Shown here: piece after piece, positions 1-8,865 of the stretch
Layout of the letters: every line of letters begins with the position of its first letter
Numbering within the stretch: the stretch's first letter is position 1
NCBI RefSeq assembly: GCF_001982635.1
Contig: NZ_MKFI01000003.1
Coordinates: 558,001 to 622,000, forward strand
Direction of reading: 5' to 3'
From: Bradyrhizobium mercantei
GTDB taxonomy: Bacteria; Pseudomonadota; Alphaproteobacteria; Rhizobiales; Xanthobacteraceae
Length of the DNA stretch: 64,000 nucleotides
Translations under genes and position numbers: made by a program
The notes under the pieces: generated by a model
What the model saw: the letters and a program-made list of their open reading frames with translations, nothing else
Told to the model about the DNA's origin: nothing
Databases searched by the model: none

Positions 1-1914
1 GATCAGCGAGCGATAGCCGGCCGCGGCCGTGGCACGCACCTCGCCGACGAGGTCGTCGACCTGGGTGCGGGCCGGGCGGATGTCGACCGGAGGATCAATC
101 AGCCCGGTCGGGCGGATCACCTGCTCGACGAACACGCCGCCGCTTTCGTTCAGCTCCCAGCCGCTCGGCGTCGCCGACACCGCGACCGTCTGCGGCCGCA
201 TCATGTCCCATTCCTCGAAGCGGAGCGGGCGGTTGTCCATGCAGGAGGGCAGGCGGAAGCCGTATTCGGCCAAGGTCGCCTTGCGGCGGAAGTCGCCGCG
301 GAACATGCCGCCGATCTGCGGCACGGTGACGTGGCTCTCGTCGGCGAACACCAGCGCGTTGTCGGGCACGTATTCGAACAGCGTCGGCGGCGGCTCGCCG
401 GGGCGGCGGCCGGTGAGATAGCGCGAATAGTTCTCGATGCCGGCGCAGCTTCCGGTCGCCTCCATCATCTCGAGATCGAAGGTGGTGCGCTGCTCGAGCC
501 GCTGCGCCTCCAGCAGGCGGCCCTGGTCGTTGAGCTGGTCGAGCCGCATCTTCAATTCGCTCTTGATCGACTTGATCGCCTGCACCAAGGTCGGGCGCGG
601 CGTCACATAGTGCGAATTGGCGTACATCTTGATGAATTCGAGCTCGTCCTGCTTGTGGCCGGTGAGCGGATCGAACTCCTCAATGGTCTCGATGGTGTCG
701 CCGAACAGGTTCACGCGCCAGGCGCGGTCTTCATAGTGCGCCGGGAAGATGTCGATGACGTCGCCGCGGACGCGGAAGGTGCCGCGGGTGAACTCGGCCT
801 GGGTGCGCTTGTATTGCAGCGCCACCAGGTCGGCGATCAATTGCCGCTGGTCGATGCGCTCGCCCTTCTTCAGCGCGAAGGTCATCGCGGTGTAGGTCTC
901 GACCGAGCCGATACCGTAGATGCACGACACCGAGGCGACGATGATGACGTCGTCGCGTTCGAGCAGCGCACGCGTTGCCGAGTGGCGCATGCGGTCGATC
1001 TGCTCGTTGATCGAGGAATCCTTCTCGATATAGGTGTCGGTCCGCGGCACGTAGGCCTCGGGCTGGTAGTAGTCGTAATACGAGACGAAATACTCGACCG
1101 CGTTGTCGGGGAAGAAGCTCTTGAACTCGCCATAGAGCTGGGCGGCCAGCGTCTTGTTCGGCGCCAGGATCAGCGCCGGGCGCTGCGTCGCCTCGATCAC
1201 CTTGGCCATGGTGTAGGTCTTGCCTGAGCCGGTGACGCCGAGCAGCACCTGGGTGCGGTCGCTGCGCTCGATGCCCTCGACCAGTTCGGCGATCGCGGTC
1301 GGCTGGTCGCCCTTCGGCTCGTAGGAGGACTTGATCTCGAAGCGCACGCCGCCTTCGGATTTTTCCGGGCGCGGCGGGCGGTGCGGGGTCCATACCCGCA
1401 TCGAGCCGTCGTCCTTGCGGAACTCGGGGCGGCCGTCGCGGATCAGGTTTTCCAGCGCGTCGGCGGTCGCCTTGACGCCGAGCGCCTCCATCTTGCTGCG
1501 CGGCGGACGGGCCAGCGCTTCGTCGTCGTCCTCGGCGGTCGGCAGGCCGAGCTGCCGCGCCAGTTCCGGATCGAGGGTCGGGATCGTGGCCGAGGTGCCG
1601 TAATTGGCCTGCGGGGCTTCCTCGAGGCCGGACGCATCGCGCTTGGCAACGCCCTCGCTGGTCTCGCGCGTCGACGCCCGGGCGCGATGCGCCGCGGCCT
1701 CGCCGCCGGCGCGGCGGTCCCAGGAATTGTCCGGCGGCGGCTGCAAGCCGGTGCCCGAACCCATGCCGGCATCGCCGCGGTTGATCGCGGGATTGAGCAA
1801 TTCAGCGAGCGCCGGACCGATCGGCTGGACCTCGGGCCTCGACGCCTTAGAACTTGGCGCTTTGGATTTGGGGGATTTGCCGGGCTTTTTCGGAGTGTTC
1901 GGTGTCTTCGCCAT
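1..1914 (-). CDS. uvrB: Excinuclease ABC subunit B (N-terminal part, cut by window edge)
   Basis: UvrB is the damage-verifying helicase-like subunit of nucleotide excision repair, loaded by UvrA and cut with UvrC. The visible 638 codons are open to the window edge; the C-terminal helicase and UvrC-binding parts lie outside. The core motif [10 protein letters not shown] is followed by the Walker A GVTGSGKT, then the conserved [10 protein letters not shown] beta-hairpin region and RGDVIDIFP. The ATG at 1914 is the first in frame and opens a Lys/Pro/Ser-rich start ([10 protein letters not shown]). The core begins only near residue 195, whereas it starts within about 11 residues in E. coli, so there is an N-terminal extension of roughly 185 residues of low complexity. 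No neighbour belongs to the same pathway. Identity is certain from the motifs; the role of the extension is unknown. Confidence 0.97.
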   Translation of the reverse strand, partial: MAKTPNTPKKPGKSPKSKAPSSKASRPEVQPIGPALAELLNPAINRGDAGMGSGTGLQPPPDNSWDRRAGGEAAAHRARASTRETSEGVAKRDASGLEEAPQANYGTSATIPTLDPELARQLGLPTAEDDDEALARPPRSKMEALGVKATADALENLIRDGRPEFRKDDGSMRVWTPHRPPRPEKSEGGVRFEIKSSYEPKGDQPTAIAELVEGIERSDRTQVLLGVTGSGKTYTMAKVIEATQRPALILAPNKTLAAQLYGEFKSFFPDNAVEYFVSYYDYYQPEAYVPRTDTYIEKDSSINEQIDRMRHSATRALLERDDVIIVASVSCIYGIGSVETYTAMTFALKKGERIDQRQLIADLVALQYKRTQAEFTRGTFRVRGDVIDIFPAHYEDRAWRVNLFGDTIETIEEFDPLTGHKQDELEFIKMYANSHYVTPRPTLVQAIKSIKSELKMRLDQLNDQGRLLEAQRLEQRTTFDLEMMEATGSCAGIENYSRYLTGRRPGEPPPTLFEYVPDNALVFADESHVTVPQIGGMFRGDFRRKATLAEYGFRLPSCMDNRPLRFEEWDMMRPQTVAVSATPSGWELNESGGVFVEQVIRPTGLIDPPVDIRPARTQVDDLVGEVRATAAAGYRSLI

Positions 1915-2024
1915 GGCCGGAATATGGGACGAGTCCGGCAGCGAGAAAAGGGTAATCGACGCCTGGATTTGCGCCCAGGCGAGGCTGCTGACAGCAGGGT
2001 GTCAGCAGCAAGCCACTCGGGCCG

Positions 2025-2231
2025 TCAGGCCCGCGGCAGGTCGACGATGTCGAGATGGATCCCGCCGCAGCCGTCGCAGCGCATGGTCCAGTATTCGGCG
2101 GCACGGCCGGGAATCACGCGCAGCAGCGAGAGCCGGGCGGCACATTCCGGGCAGCTGGTGCGGACCTGCGCCGGCCAGACCGGATCCGGCTCGCATTGCG
2201 GAACGGCGGCAATCACGACGTTGCCGGTCAC
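2025..2231 (-). CDS. Small zinc-ribbon-like protein, translationally coupled
   Basis: This 68-residue protein has two CxxC knuckles (CPEC and CDGC) about 27 residues apart, the pattern of a small zinc ribbon. The GTG start at 2231 overlaps the TGA stop of the upstream gene (GTGA), which argues for translational coupling and for this start over a longer version beginning further upstream. The C-terminus runs HLDIVDLPRA. It lies between the 74-residue gene and uvrB on the same strand. No function can be named; metal binding is inferred from the cysteines only. Confidence 0.6.
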   Translation of the reverse strand: MTGNVVIAAVPQCEPDPVWPAQVRTSCPECAARLSLLRVIPGRAAEYWTMRCDGCGGIHLDIVDLPRA

Positions 2232-2452
2232 GCCGACGGCATTGTCATGCCATACCGCTGTGGGAACCGGTCGATAGCTCGCTTCGCGTCGTTGATCGCC
2301 GCATCCGGATCGGACCACGCAAAGCCGATGTCGAGCATCGGAAACGGCATGCCATCGATGACGACCGGCCTTTGATCGACCCGTTGAATCCTGGCGTGCC
2401 ATTGCCCCTTCCCCACTTCGAACGACTTGATCTCAAAACCGCTGTAAATCAT
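2228..2452 (-). CDS. Conserved-looking small hypothetical protein
   Basis: A 74-residue soluble protein starting MIYSGFEIKSFEVGKG, with the well-formed stretch DIGFAWSDPDAAINDAKRAI. Its composition is normal for a globular protein, unlike the Arg/Ala/Pro-rich reading of the other frames here. It overlaps the next gene at GTGA (2228-2231), so the two are probably made together. It has no signal peptide or membrane segment. The pattern (short beta-strands, then a helix with Asp/Ala) is like small proteins that modify or bind another protein, but no family is recognised. Confidence 0.65.
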   Translation of the reverse strand: MIYSGFEIKSFEVGKGQWHARIQRVDQRPVVIDGMPFPMLDIGFAWSDPDAAINDAKRAIDRFPQRYGMTMPSA

Positions 2453-2596
2453 GCGCGACCTCGGGATGCCCTTCTCATACGAAGCACGAGCGCACGGTGC
2501 TCTATGTGAACTAGATCACAAGTCGCGCGGTTTATTTCCGGGGAGCAAAGGAACTCGATGGGAATAGGTCAAATGGCAGTCGCAACGGCAGTGTGC

Positions 2597-2737
2597 TCCC
2601 TCGCCCCGTTCTTACGGGGAGAGGGTTGGGGTGAGGGGCTATCTCCGCGTGCATGTGCGGAGGATCCCCCTCACCCGGATCGCATTCCGCTGCGCTGCAT
2701 GCGATCCGACCTCTCCCCGCAGGCGGGGCGAGGTGAA
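2597..2737. repeat. Intergenic palindromic repeat, family D (CCTCTCCCC type)
   Basis: About 140 bases of nested inverted repeats built from CTCGCCCCG / CGGGGAGAGG and GGATCGCATTC / GCATGCGATCC blocks, ending CCTCTCCCCGCAGGCGGGG. A related element lies at 32290-32491. It fills the gap between the 74-residue gene and the flavin monooxygenase and has no credible reading frame. Confidence 0.75.
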
Positions 2738-2753
2738 CCGGAGCCCGCTCACT

Positions 2754-3974
2754 CTAGCTGCGGTCCGCGATGTGGTCGGCGAGAGCGGCGGCGTCGTCGC
2801 CGACGCCCGACAGGAACGAGGATTTCATCTTCGACAGCCATTGCAGGCCGAGAAAATAGAGGCCCGGCACGTCGGCGACGCCGTGGCGGTGCCGGGGTGC
2901 GCCATCGGCGTCGAGCACCGGTATGTCGATCCAGTTCAGATCGAGGCCGTAGCCGGTGGCCCAGATCACGCTGCTGATCTGTTCGGCGCGCAGGCCGATT
3001 GTATCCAGCGGCGAGGTGAGGCAGGGCGGATCGGGTAGGCGGACGCGCGCCAGGGGATCGTCGGGCTGATCGAGGCCGCGGGCCGCGACGAAGTCGTCGA
3101 CGATGCCGAGGAATGTCGCGTAGTAGGCGTCGCCATTGGCGATGTTGGTGGCGAGGTCGGGCGCGATCGCGAGCACGCCGTCGCGCGCCGCCGTCACGCG
3201 GCCGAGCAGCGTCACGCCTTCGGCAGCGAAGCGGCGGAAATCGATGGTGTGGCCGCCATGGGCGCCGGAAATCACCGGCAGCAGGCGCGACGGGCCGCGC
3301 TGCTCGACCGGCGTCTGGTCGATGCCCATCTCGGCCAGCCACCAGAACAGGTCGCGCCCGCGATAGCGGCGCGGCAGGCGGTTGTGACGTCCGACCGAGA
3401 GGAAGACATGGCGGCCGGCGCGCATCAGTTCTTCGGTGATCTGCGCGCCCGAGGCGCCGGCACCGATCACCAGCACTGCGCCATCAGGCAATTGCGCAGC
3501 ATTCCTGTAGCTGGAGGCATGGACCTGAAACAGGCCAGGATGATCATCAAGCAGCGCGGGCCGCAGCGGCCGCTGATAGGGGCCGGTGGCAATCACGACG
3601 TTGCGGGCGGCGATGCTGCCGCCGGCAAATTCGGCAACGAAGCCGCCTGCGTCGCGGCGCAGTCTTGTGACCTCGACGCCGCAGCGGATCGGCGGCGCGA
3701 CGAACGCGGCATAGTCCTCGATGAAGGCGATGATCGCAGCGGTGTCGGAGAAGCCGTCGGGATCGCGGTGCGGAAACGCAAACTCCGGTAGCCGCACCGA
3801 CCAGTTCGGAAACTGGAACATCAATCCGTCCCAGCGTTCGCTGCGCCAGCGCTCGGCGATCCGTCGCCGCTCCAGCACCAGGTGCGCGATGCCGCGCTGC
3901 TTCAGCCGATGGCTCATGGTGAGCCCGGCCTGGCCGCCGCCGATCACCAGCGTATCGATCGCTTCGTCAGGCAC
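2754..3974 (-). CDS. Flavin-containing monooxygenase-type NAD(P)/FAD oxidoreductase
   Basis: A 406-residue two-dinucleotide-fold flavoprotein. The FAD-binding GGGQAG sits at residues 12-17, a second Rossmann motif GAGASG (for NADPH) lies mid-protein, and the family ATGY motif appears late (WATGYGLDLNW). It fits the CzcO/YUCCA-like FMO group, which adds one oxygen atom to small nucleophilic or carbonyl substrates; the substrate is unknown. The GTG at 3974 is preferred because it places the FAD motif near the N-terminus and overlaps the stop of the LysR gene by 8 bases. A longer ATG start would run through the LysR gene. The two genes are probably one operon, with the regulator first. The region upstream of the second Rossmann fold has only a degenerate FMO fingerprint (LFQVHASSY). 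Confidence 0.88.
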   Translation of the reverse strand: MPDEAIDTLVIGGGQAGLTMSHRLKQRGIAHLVLERRRIAERWRSERWDGLMFQFPNWSVRLPEFAFPHRDPDGFSDTAAIIAFIEDYAAFVAPPIRCGVEVTRLRRDAGGFVAEFAGGSIAARNVVIATGPYQRPLRPALLDDHPGLFQVHASSYRNAAQLPDGAVLVIGAGASGAQITEELMRAGRHVFLSVGRHNRLPRRYRGRDLFWWLAEMGIDQTPVEQRGPSRLLPVISGAHGGHTIDFRRFAAEGVTLLGRVTAARDGVLAIAPDLATNIANGDAYYATFLGIVDDFVAARGLDQPDDPLARVRLPDPPCLTSPLDTIGLRAEQISSVIWATGYGLDLNWIDIPVLDADGAPRHRHGVADVPGLYFLGLQWLSKMKSSFLSGVGDDAAALADHIADRS

Positions 3975-4869
3975 TTCGCGTTCCCTTGCGGCGGGTAGCA
4001 GGCTCCGTTGCCGCGCGGATGATCCAGCGCCGGAACGCGGCGAAATCGCGCTGCTCGGCGTGGAAGCCGCGATAGACCAGATACCAGCGCATCCCTTTCG
4101 GCACGCTGAGCGCAAACGGGGCCACCAGCCGGCCGGCGGCGAGATCGTCATCGATATAGGGCCGGATCCCCATCGCGATGCCGAGCCCGTCGCTGGCTGC
4201 TTGCAGCGCCTGGCCGTAGAACTGGAATTCCGGCCCGCGCGCCGTCAGGCGCGGCACGCCCGCGGCCTTCAGCCAGGATGGCCAGTCGTCGGGCGAATGC
4301 GCGACGCGGATCAGGCTCGGCCCCTTGAGGTCGGCGGGGCGCTTCAGGGTGCTGGCGAGCCGCGCCGTGCATACCGGCATCAGGTCGGCGGCGAACAGCG
4401 GCTCGGCGACGAGGCCCGGCCATTGGCCGTCGCCGAGCTGGATGCCGCAGCTCCAATCGTCGGCGAACGGCACCGCCATGCCGCCGGTCGTGATCCGCAC
4501 CTCGATGTCGGGCTCCGCTTTGCGGAACTCGGCGAGATGCGGGATCATCCATTTCATCGCAAATGTCGGCCCGACGCCGACGGTCAGCACGCGCGAACTT
4601 GCCGATACCGTGACCTGCGCGGTGAGGCTCGCCAGCGCGTCGAAGATCGGCGTCAGCCCGCCCTGATAGGCGCGGCCGGCCGGTGTGGTGACGAGCCGGT
4701 TGGCCTTGCGCTCGAACAGCGCGACGCCGAGCCGCTCTTCCAAGAGATGCACCATGCGGCTGATTGCGGCGGCCGAGACGTTGAGTTCCTGGCCTGCCGC
4801 CGCGAAGCTGCCGGTCCGCGCCGCGGCTTCGAACGCCTTGATGCCGTTGAGAAAGAGCAGCCGCCGCAT
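3967..4869 (-). CDS. LysR-type transcriptional regulator (GcvA-like)
   Basis: A 300-residue LysR regulator. The N-terminal winged helix-turn-helix (residues 5-65: FEAAARTGSFAAAGQELNVS, then AISRMVHLLEERLGV) is followed by a periplasmic-binding-type effector domain. The phrase SGIQLGDGQWPGL-like (here CGIQLGDGQWPGL) is typical of the GcvA/AmpR subgroup. Its 3' end overlaps the flavin monooxygenase gene by 8 bases in the same direction, so it may control that enzyme as part of its own transcript. The small gene at 4979 is divergent, and the 109-base gap between them should hold both promoters. The effector is unknown. Confidence 0.9.
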   Translation of the reverse strand: MRRLLFLNGIKAFEAAARTGSFAAAGQELNVSAAAISRMVHLLEERLGVALFERKANRLVTTPAGRAYQGGLTPIFDALASLTAQVTVSASSRVLTVGVGPTFAMKWMIPHLAEFRKAEPDIEVRITTGGMAVPFADDWSCGIQLGDGQWPGLVAEPLFAADLMPVCTARLASTLKRPADLKGPSLIRVAHSPDDWPSWLKAAGVPRLTARGPEFQFYGQALQAASDGLGIAMGIRPYIDDDLAAGRLVAPFALSVPKGMRWYLVYRGFHAEQRDFAAFRRWIIRAATEPATRRKGTRSA

Positions 4870-4978
4870 GAACCCTCAGGAAAACTGATGCAAGGGCAAG
4901 ATAACTCAGTTTGCGGGAGCAGGCCAAGCGGCGCAGAAATAGCGGACGATGAATCCCTGCTGACCCGGCGAGGACCCA

Positions 4979-5212
4979 ATGACTGAGACCACCGACGCCC
5001 TGGTGCTCGATCTCGTCGAATGGGTCGCGCGCGAGCCGCGGCCCTATGCCGAGGTGCTCGAGGTTTGGCGCACCTCATGCCCGCGGCTGACGATCTGGGA
5101 GGACGCGGTCGACCGCGGCTATGTCGCGCGCCGTCCCTCGGTCGAGGGCATGCGGGTGATGGTGACGGCAAGCGGCGAGACGTTCTTGCGCGCGCATGGT
5201 CGGATGCATTGA
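4979..5212 (+). CDS. Small conserved-looking hypothetical, winged-helix-like
   Basis: A 77-residue protein, MTETTDALVLDLVEWVAREP at the start, with a helix-turn-helix-sized middle (VLEVWRTSCPRLTIWEDAVDRG) and a beta-wing-like end (MRVMVTASGETFLRAHG). This layout resembles a minimal MarR/PadR-type winged helix, but the match is only by eye. The ATG at 4979 follows GGCGAGGACCCA. It is divergent from the LysR gene and convergent with the SCO1-like gene, whose stop is 10 bases away. Confidence 0.65.
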   Translation: MTETTDALVLDLVEWVAREPRPYAEVLEVWRTSCPRLTIWEDAVDRGYVARRPSVEGMRVMVTASGETFLRAHGRMH

Positions 5213-5221
5213 CGCGACGCG

Positions 5222-5851
5222 TCAGCGTCCCGGCGCCACCAGCCGCGGCCGGATGATCTCGACCATGCGGTCGGCCGAGGTGCCCGGCGGGAAGAAGCCG
5301 AGATAATTGCCGTCGCGGTCCATCAGGTAGATGTAGGCGGTGTGGTCGACAGTGTAGTCGCCGGCGTCCTGCGGCACCCGCGCGTAATAGACCTTGTAGG
5401 CATCGGCGACCTTGCGGATCGCATCAGCGCTGCCGGTGAGCCCGATCAGCCGCGGATGGAACATCGGCACGTAGTCTGCGAGATGGGCCGCGGTGTCGCG
5501 CTCGGGATCGACCGTGATGAAGATCGGCTGCACCTGATCGCCGTCACGGCCGAGCTTGTCGAGCGCGAGCCCGATCGCCTGCAAATCGGTCGGGCAGACG
5601 TCGGGACAATACGTGAAGCCGAAATAGACCAGCATCAGCCTGCCACGAAACTCCTTATCGGTGCGCTCATGGCCGGCCTGATCGGTCAGCGCGAACGGGC
5701 CGCCGACCGGCTCCCTGTTCCACATCAGGATGTCCATGATCTCGGCGGCGGAGCGCGCCGATTGCTGTGGCGCGTCGCCGGCCAGCGCAGGCGCCAGCGT
5801 CAGCCACAGGCCGGCACCGGCGCACGCAATCGCGCGCAGGATCGGCGTCAT
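5222..5851 (-). CDS. SCO1/SenC-family copper-dependent thioredoxin-fold protein
   Basis: A 209-residue exported protein with a cleavable signal (hydrophobic run to ALAGDAP), then a thioredoxin fold. It carries the SCO copper site: CPDVC in FGFTYCPDVCPTDL and the distal His in YTVDHTAY. SCO proteins deliver copper to, or reduce, the CuA site of cytochrome oxidase in the periplasm. The ATG at 5851 overlaps the TGA of the upstream metallo-beta-lactamase gene (ATGA), so the two are co-translated. No oxidase subunit gene is near, so a role in copper handling for another exported enzyme is possible. Confidence 0.92.
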   Translation of the reverse strand: MTPILRAIACAGAGLWLTLAPALAGDAPQQSARSAAEIMDILMWNREPVGGPFALTDQAGHERTDKEFRGRLMLVYFGFTYCPDVCPTDLQAIGLALDKLGRDGDQVQPIFITVDPERDTAAHLADYVPMFHPRLIGLTGSADAIRKVADAYKVYYARVPQDAGDYTVDHTAYIYLMDRDGNYLGFFPPGTSADRMVEIIRPRLVAPGR

Positions 5852-6963
5852 ATGCCGAAGGAGAGACGGCTGCCGGTCGTCGTGACCAGCACCTTGTCGC
5901 CCATCTGCGCGGTCGCCTCCTGCACGAAGTTGAGCCCGGAGCAATGCATCGGGATCAGCACGTCGGGGTCGAGCTTCTTGATCTCGGCCACGACCTCGGT
6001 GAGATAGTCCTTCGGCGCCGGTCCGAGGTGGAAGCCGCCGACGATCGCGTGCACCTTCTGGACGCCCGAGACCTCCTGCGCCTGCTTCACCGAATTGACG
6101 ATGCCGACATGGCCGCAGGACGAGATCACGACCAGGCCGAAATCCTTCACGTTGAAGCAGGTGGCGTGCTCGTGGATGTGCTCGTCGGGCACGATCTTGC
6201 CGTCGAGCTCGGCCGGCAGATAGTGGCTGGTGTTGCAGCCGAGCCCGTCCTTGATGCCGAACTCGACCCAGGTCTGCGGCAGCACGCGCTCGATGCTGCG
6301 GCGGGTGATCTTGCCGGTCGTGAAGGCGTGGCCGGCGATCACGGTCGGGGTCTCGCACAGCACGGTGGTGACGCGTTGCGCGGCGAGCTGGCGCCGATCC
6401 AGCGTGCCGAAATCGGTGAACTGGCCCTTGGTCGGCGTCGCGTTGACGCGGTGGCAGAAATTGTCCTCGCCGCCGGCATAGAGCTTCACGTCGGCCGGGA
6501 GCTTGTCGCGGAATTTGTCGAGGAAGCCGTTGAGGCCGCCGAAATGGTCGTAATGCCCGTGGCTCACGATCAGCGCGTCGAGCTTGGACGGGTCGGCGCC
6601 GACCAGCTCCATGTTGTTGATCAGCACCTCGGGCGTATAGCCATAGTCCAGCATCAGCGTGCGCTGGTTGCCCGCGGCCTCCGATTCCAGCCACAGCGAC
6701 AGGCCCCATTCATTGTGCAGCGATTTGCGGAAGTCGGCGCCGCGCGCCGCCGGCGCGATCGAGACGCCGTGCGCCTGCTTCGGCCGCAGGAACAGATCGA
6801 AGCTGGAATCGACCAGCACGCGGATCGACAGTTTGTCGACGGTCGGCACCTCGATCGGCGCCGCGCTCGCGATCTCGACGCAGGAGAATGCGCCCGCGGC
6901 CGCAGCGCCGGCGATCGCCGCCGAACCTTTCAGGAAATCACGTCGTGCCAAATCCCGTGTCAT
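5848..6963 (-). CDS. Tat-exported metallo-beta-lactamase-fold hydrolase
   Basis: A 371-residue protein with a twin-arginine signal (RRDFLKGSAAIAGAAAAGAF). The metal motif SHGHYDHFGG, later His residues (CGHVG and PMHCSGL) and overall layout match the metallo-beta-lactamase group related to the archaeal dihydropterin ribofuranosylaminobenzene phosphate synthase-like proteins. Tat export implies folding with its metal in the cytoplasm before transport. It overlaps the SCO1-like gene by ATGA. The substrate is unknown. A lactonase, sulfatase or phosphodiesterase activity would all fit the fold. Confidence 0.88.
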   Translation of the reverse strand: MTRDLARRDFLKGSAAIAGAAAAGAFSCVEIASAAPIEVPTVDKLSIRVLVDSSFDLFLRPKQAHGVSIAPAARGADFRKSLHNEWGLSLWLESEAAGNQRTLMLDYGYTPEVLINNMELVGADPSKLDALIVSHGHYDHFGGLNGFLDKFRDKLPADVKLYAGGEDNFCHRVNATPTKGQFTDFGTLDRRQLAAQRVTTVLCETPTVIAGHAFTTGKITRRSIERVLPQTWVEFGIKDGLGCNTSHYLPAELDGKIVPDEHIHEHATCFNVKDFGLVVISSCGHVGIVNSVKQAQEVSGVQKVHAIVGGFHLGPAPKDYLTEVVAEIKKLDPDVLIPMHCSGLNFVQEATAQMGDKVLVTTTGSRLSFGI

Positions 6964-7184
6964 TGAAATCCCCCATGTTCTGAAAATTCTTCAATACGAA
7001 GCACGCGGAGCCTAGGAGCATTCGGAGCGCGGCTCAATCGGTCGCTTGCGTTGTTTGCAGATCACATTCGCGCGCGGTGCAATGCGCGCGCCATTGACTT
7101 GGGAGCGGTTATACGCCCAACTCCATGCATTCGCATCTTTCTCGCCGATGCCTCAGCAATCCCGTGCAATACAGGATCACGCAC

Positions 7185-7892
7185 ATGATCGATCTTCACT
7201 ACTGGTCCACGCCGAACGGTCACAAGATCACGATGTTCCTTGAAGAGACCGGACTGCAATACAAGGTTTTCCCGGTGAACATCGGCAAGGGTGACCAGTT
7301 CAAGCCGGACTTCCTGCAGGTCGCGCCGAACAACCGCATTCCCGCCATCGTCGATCACGCGCCGAAGGGGGGCGGCAAGCCGGTCTCCTTGTTCGAGTCC
7401 GGCGCGATCCTGCTCTATCTCGCCGAGAAGACCGGAAAATTCCTGCCCGAGGATCTCTACGGCCGCTATGACGCGATCCAGTGGGTGTTCTGGCAAATGG
7501 GCGGGCTCGGGCCGATGGCCGGACAGAACCATCACTTCCGCAACTACGCGGTCGAGAAGCTGCCTTATGCGATCGACCGCTATGTCAACGAGACCAACCG
7601 GCTCTACGGCGTGCTCAACAAGCGGCTTGCCGACCGCGAATTCATCGCCGGTGATTATTCGATCGCCGACATGGCGAGCTATCCCTGGGTCGTGCCCTAC
7701 AAGAACCAGGGCCAGGAGATCGACGACTTCCCGCATCTGAAGCGCTGGCTCGAGACCATCGGCAAGCGCCCGGCGACCGAGCGCGCCTATGCCAAGGCGA
7801 AGGAGGTCAACCCGAATTTCGGCCAGCCCGCGATCCGCACCGAGGAAGAGCGCAAGCTGCTGTTCGGGCAGACCGCGGCCGTGGTGCGGTAG
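7185..7892 (+). CDS. Glutathione S-transferase family protein (YfcG/YghU-like)
   Basis: A 235-residue cytosolic transferase. The thioredoxin-like N-domain starts IDLHYWSTPNGHKITMFLEE, with the cis-Pro segment NNRIPAIVDH and SLFESGAILLYLAEK for the glutathione gamma-glutamyl group; the all-helical C-domain follows. The Asn in TPNGHK is the hallmark of the YfcG/YghU (Nu-class-like) disulfide-bond reductases. The ATG at 7185 is chosen because it sits directly before the first beta-strand; a longer start adds 20 unrelated residues. It is convergent with the enoyl-CoA hydratase gene, with a palindromic repeat between. Confidence 0.93.
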   Translation: MIDLHYWSTPNGHKITMFLEETGLQYKVFPVNIGKGDQFKPDFLQVAPNNRIPAIVDHAPKGGGKPVSLFESGAILLYLAEKTGKFLPEDLYGRYDAIQWVFWQMGGLGPMAGQNHHFRNYAVEKLPYAIDRYVNETNRLYGVLNKRLADREFIAGDYSIADMASYPWVVPYKNQGQEIDDFPHLKRWLETIGKRPATERAYAKAKEVNPNFGQPAIRTEEERKLLFGQTAAVVR

Positions 7893-7910
7893 GCCTACGA
7901 CTCTCTCCCG

Positions 7911-7996
7911 CGTCATTGCGAGGAGCGAAGCGACGAAGCAATCCATCCCTCCGCGCATGCGGATCGATGGATTGCTTCGCTCCGCTCGCAATGACG
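7911..7996. repeat. Palindromic repeat, family A (GTCATTGCGAGGAGCG type)
   Basis: An 86-base near-perfect inverted repeat: CGTCATTGCGAG and GAAGCAATCCAT on the left pair with ATGGATTGCTTC and CTCGCAATGACG on the right. Other copies are at 12227-12310 and 63875-63957. It lies between two convergent genes, where the folded transcript could serve as a two-way terminator or mRNA end. Confidence 0.9.
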
Positions 7997-8015
7997 GGTG
8001 TGGGACCAGCGTGCC

Positions 8016-8807
8016 TCACGCCCCAACGTACTTCGCCGGCCGCCGCTCCTTCCACGCCGCCAGCCCCTCGGTGAGGTCACGGCTCGGCACCAGCGCGGCG
8101 AACTGTTCGCTCTCGACCAAAAGGCCCTCGGCAATCGGCATGTTGAGCCCGCGTGTCACCGCGGTGATGGTGCCGGCGACGGCGCCGGGCGAATGCCTGG
8201 TGATGCGGCCGGCGAGTTCGCGCACCGTTGTCAGCAGTTGATCGTGCGGCACGATGTGATTGATCAACCCGATCTCGCGCGCATGCTCGGGAGGGAACGG
8301 ATCGCCCGCCAGCAGCAATTCCAGTCCGCGCTTGCGGCCCGCCAGCCGCGGCAGCCGCTGCGTGCCGCCGAAGGTCGGGGGCATGCCGAGCTTGATCTCG
8401 GGTTTTGCAAACAGCGCACGGTCGCTGGCAACAGCCAGATGCACGGCTTCCGTGATCTCGCAGCCGCCGCCGAAGGCGAGGCCATTGACCGCGGCGATCA
8501 CCGGTTTCTTGAACGCCTCCAGCCGCGCGGTCATGGCTTGTCCCCGGCGGACGAAGTCGCGCACCGCGACCGCCGCGCCCTGTTTGACACTGTCGGAGAA
8601 TTCCTTGATGTCGGCGCCCGCCGAGAAGGCGCGCTCGCCGGCGCCGGTCAGGATCACCGCGCGCACCGCGGCATCGCCCTCGATGCGGTCGAGCGCCGCC
8701 ATCAGCTGGTCGATCAGCGCATAATTCAGCGCATTGAGCTGTTCGGGACGGTTGAGGGTGATCAGGGCGATCCCGTCATTGGTCTCGAGCAGGATGGGGG
8801 CGGGCAT
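8016..8807 (-). CDS. Enoyl-CoA hydratase/isomerase family protein
   Basis: A 263-residue crotonase-fold enzyme. It has the oxyanion-hole motifs AFSAGADIKEF and NGLAFGGGCE, and the Glu pair region KPEIKLGMPPTFGGTQRLPR of a true hydratase. It adds water to trans-2-enoyl-CoA in fatty-acid or aromatic-acid breakdown. The ATG at 8807 follows CGGAGACTGCACC; a longer start would enter the divergent regulator's operator. It is divergent from the TetR gene, and the inverted repeat at 8866-8889 lies between. Control by that TetR in response to an acyl-CoA is a reasonable inference. Confidence 0.93.
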   Translation of the reverse strand: MPAPILLETNDGIALITLNRPEQLNALNYALIDQLMAALDRIEGDAAVRAVILTGAGERAFSAGADIKEFSDSVKQGAAVAVRDFVRRGQAMTARLEAFKKPVIAAVNGLAFGGGCEITEAVHLAVASDRALFAKPEIKLGMPPTFGGTQRLPRLAGRKRGLELLLAGDPFPPEHAREIGLINHIVPHDQLLTTVRELAGRITRHSPGAVAGTITAVTRGLNMPIAEGLLVESEQFAALVPSRDLTEGLAAWKERRPAKYVGA

Positions 8808-8865
8808 GGTGCAGTCTCCGGCATTCGGGGGTGTCGGGGTGGAATGTAGGGCCGGCTGCAATTTG

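Noticed and set aside
2025..2402. A longer, 125-residue version of the zinc-ribbon gene
   Set aside because: It would run through the whole 74-residue gene in another frame. The GTG overlapping that gene's stop is a far better start.
2558..3038. Open frames across the palindromic repeat before the flavin monooxygenase
   Set aside because: They read through inverted repeats and have Arg/Pro-rich composition. No start signal or family.
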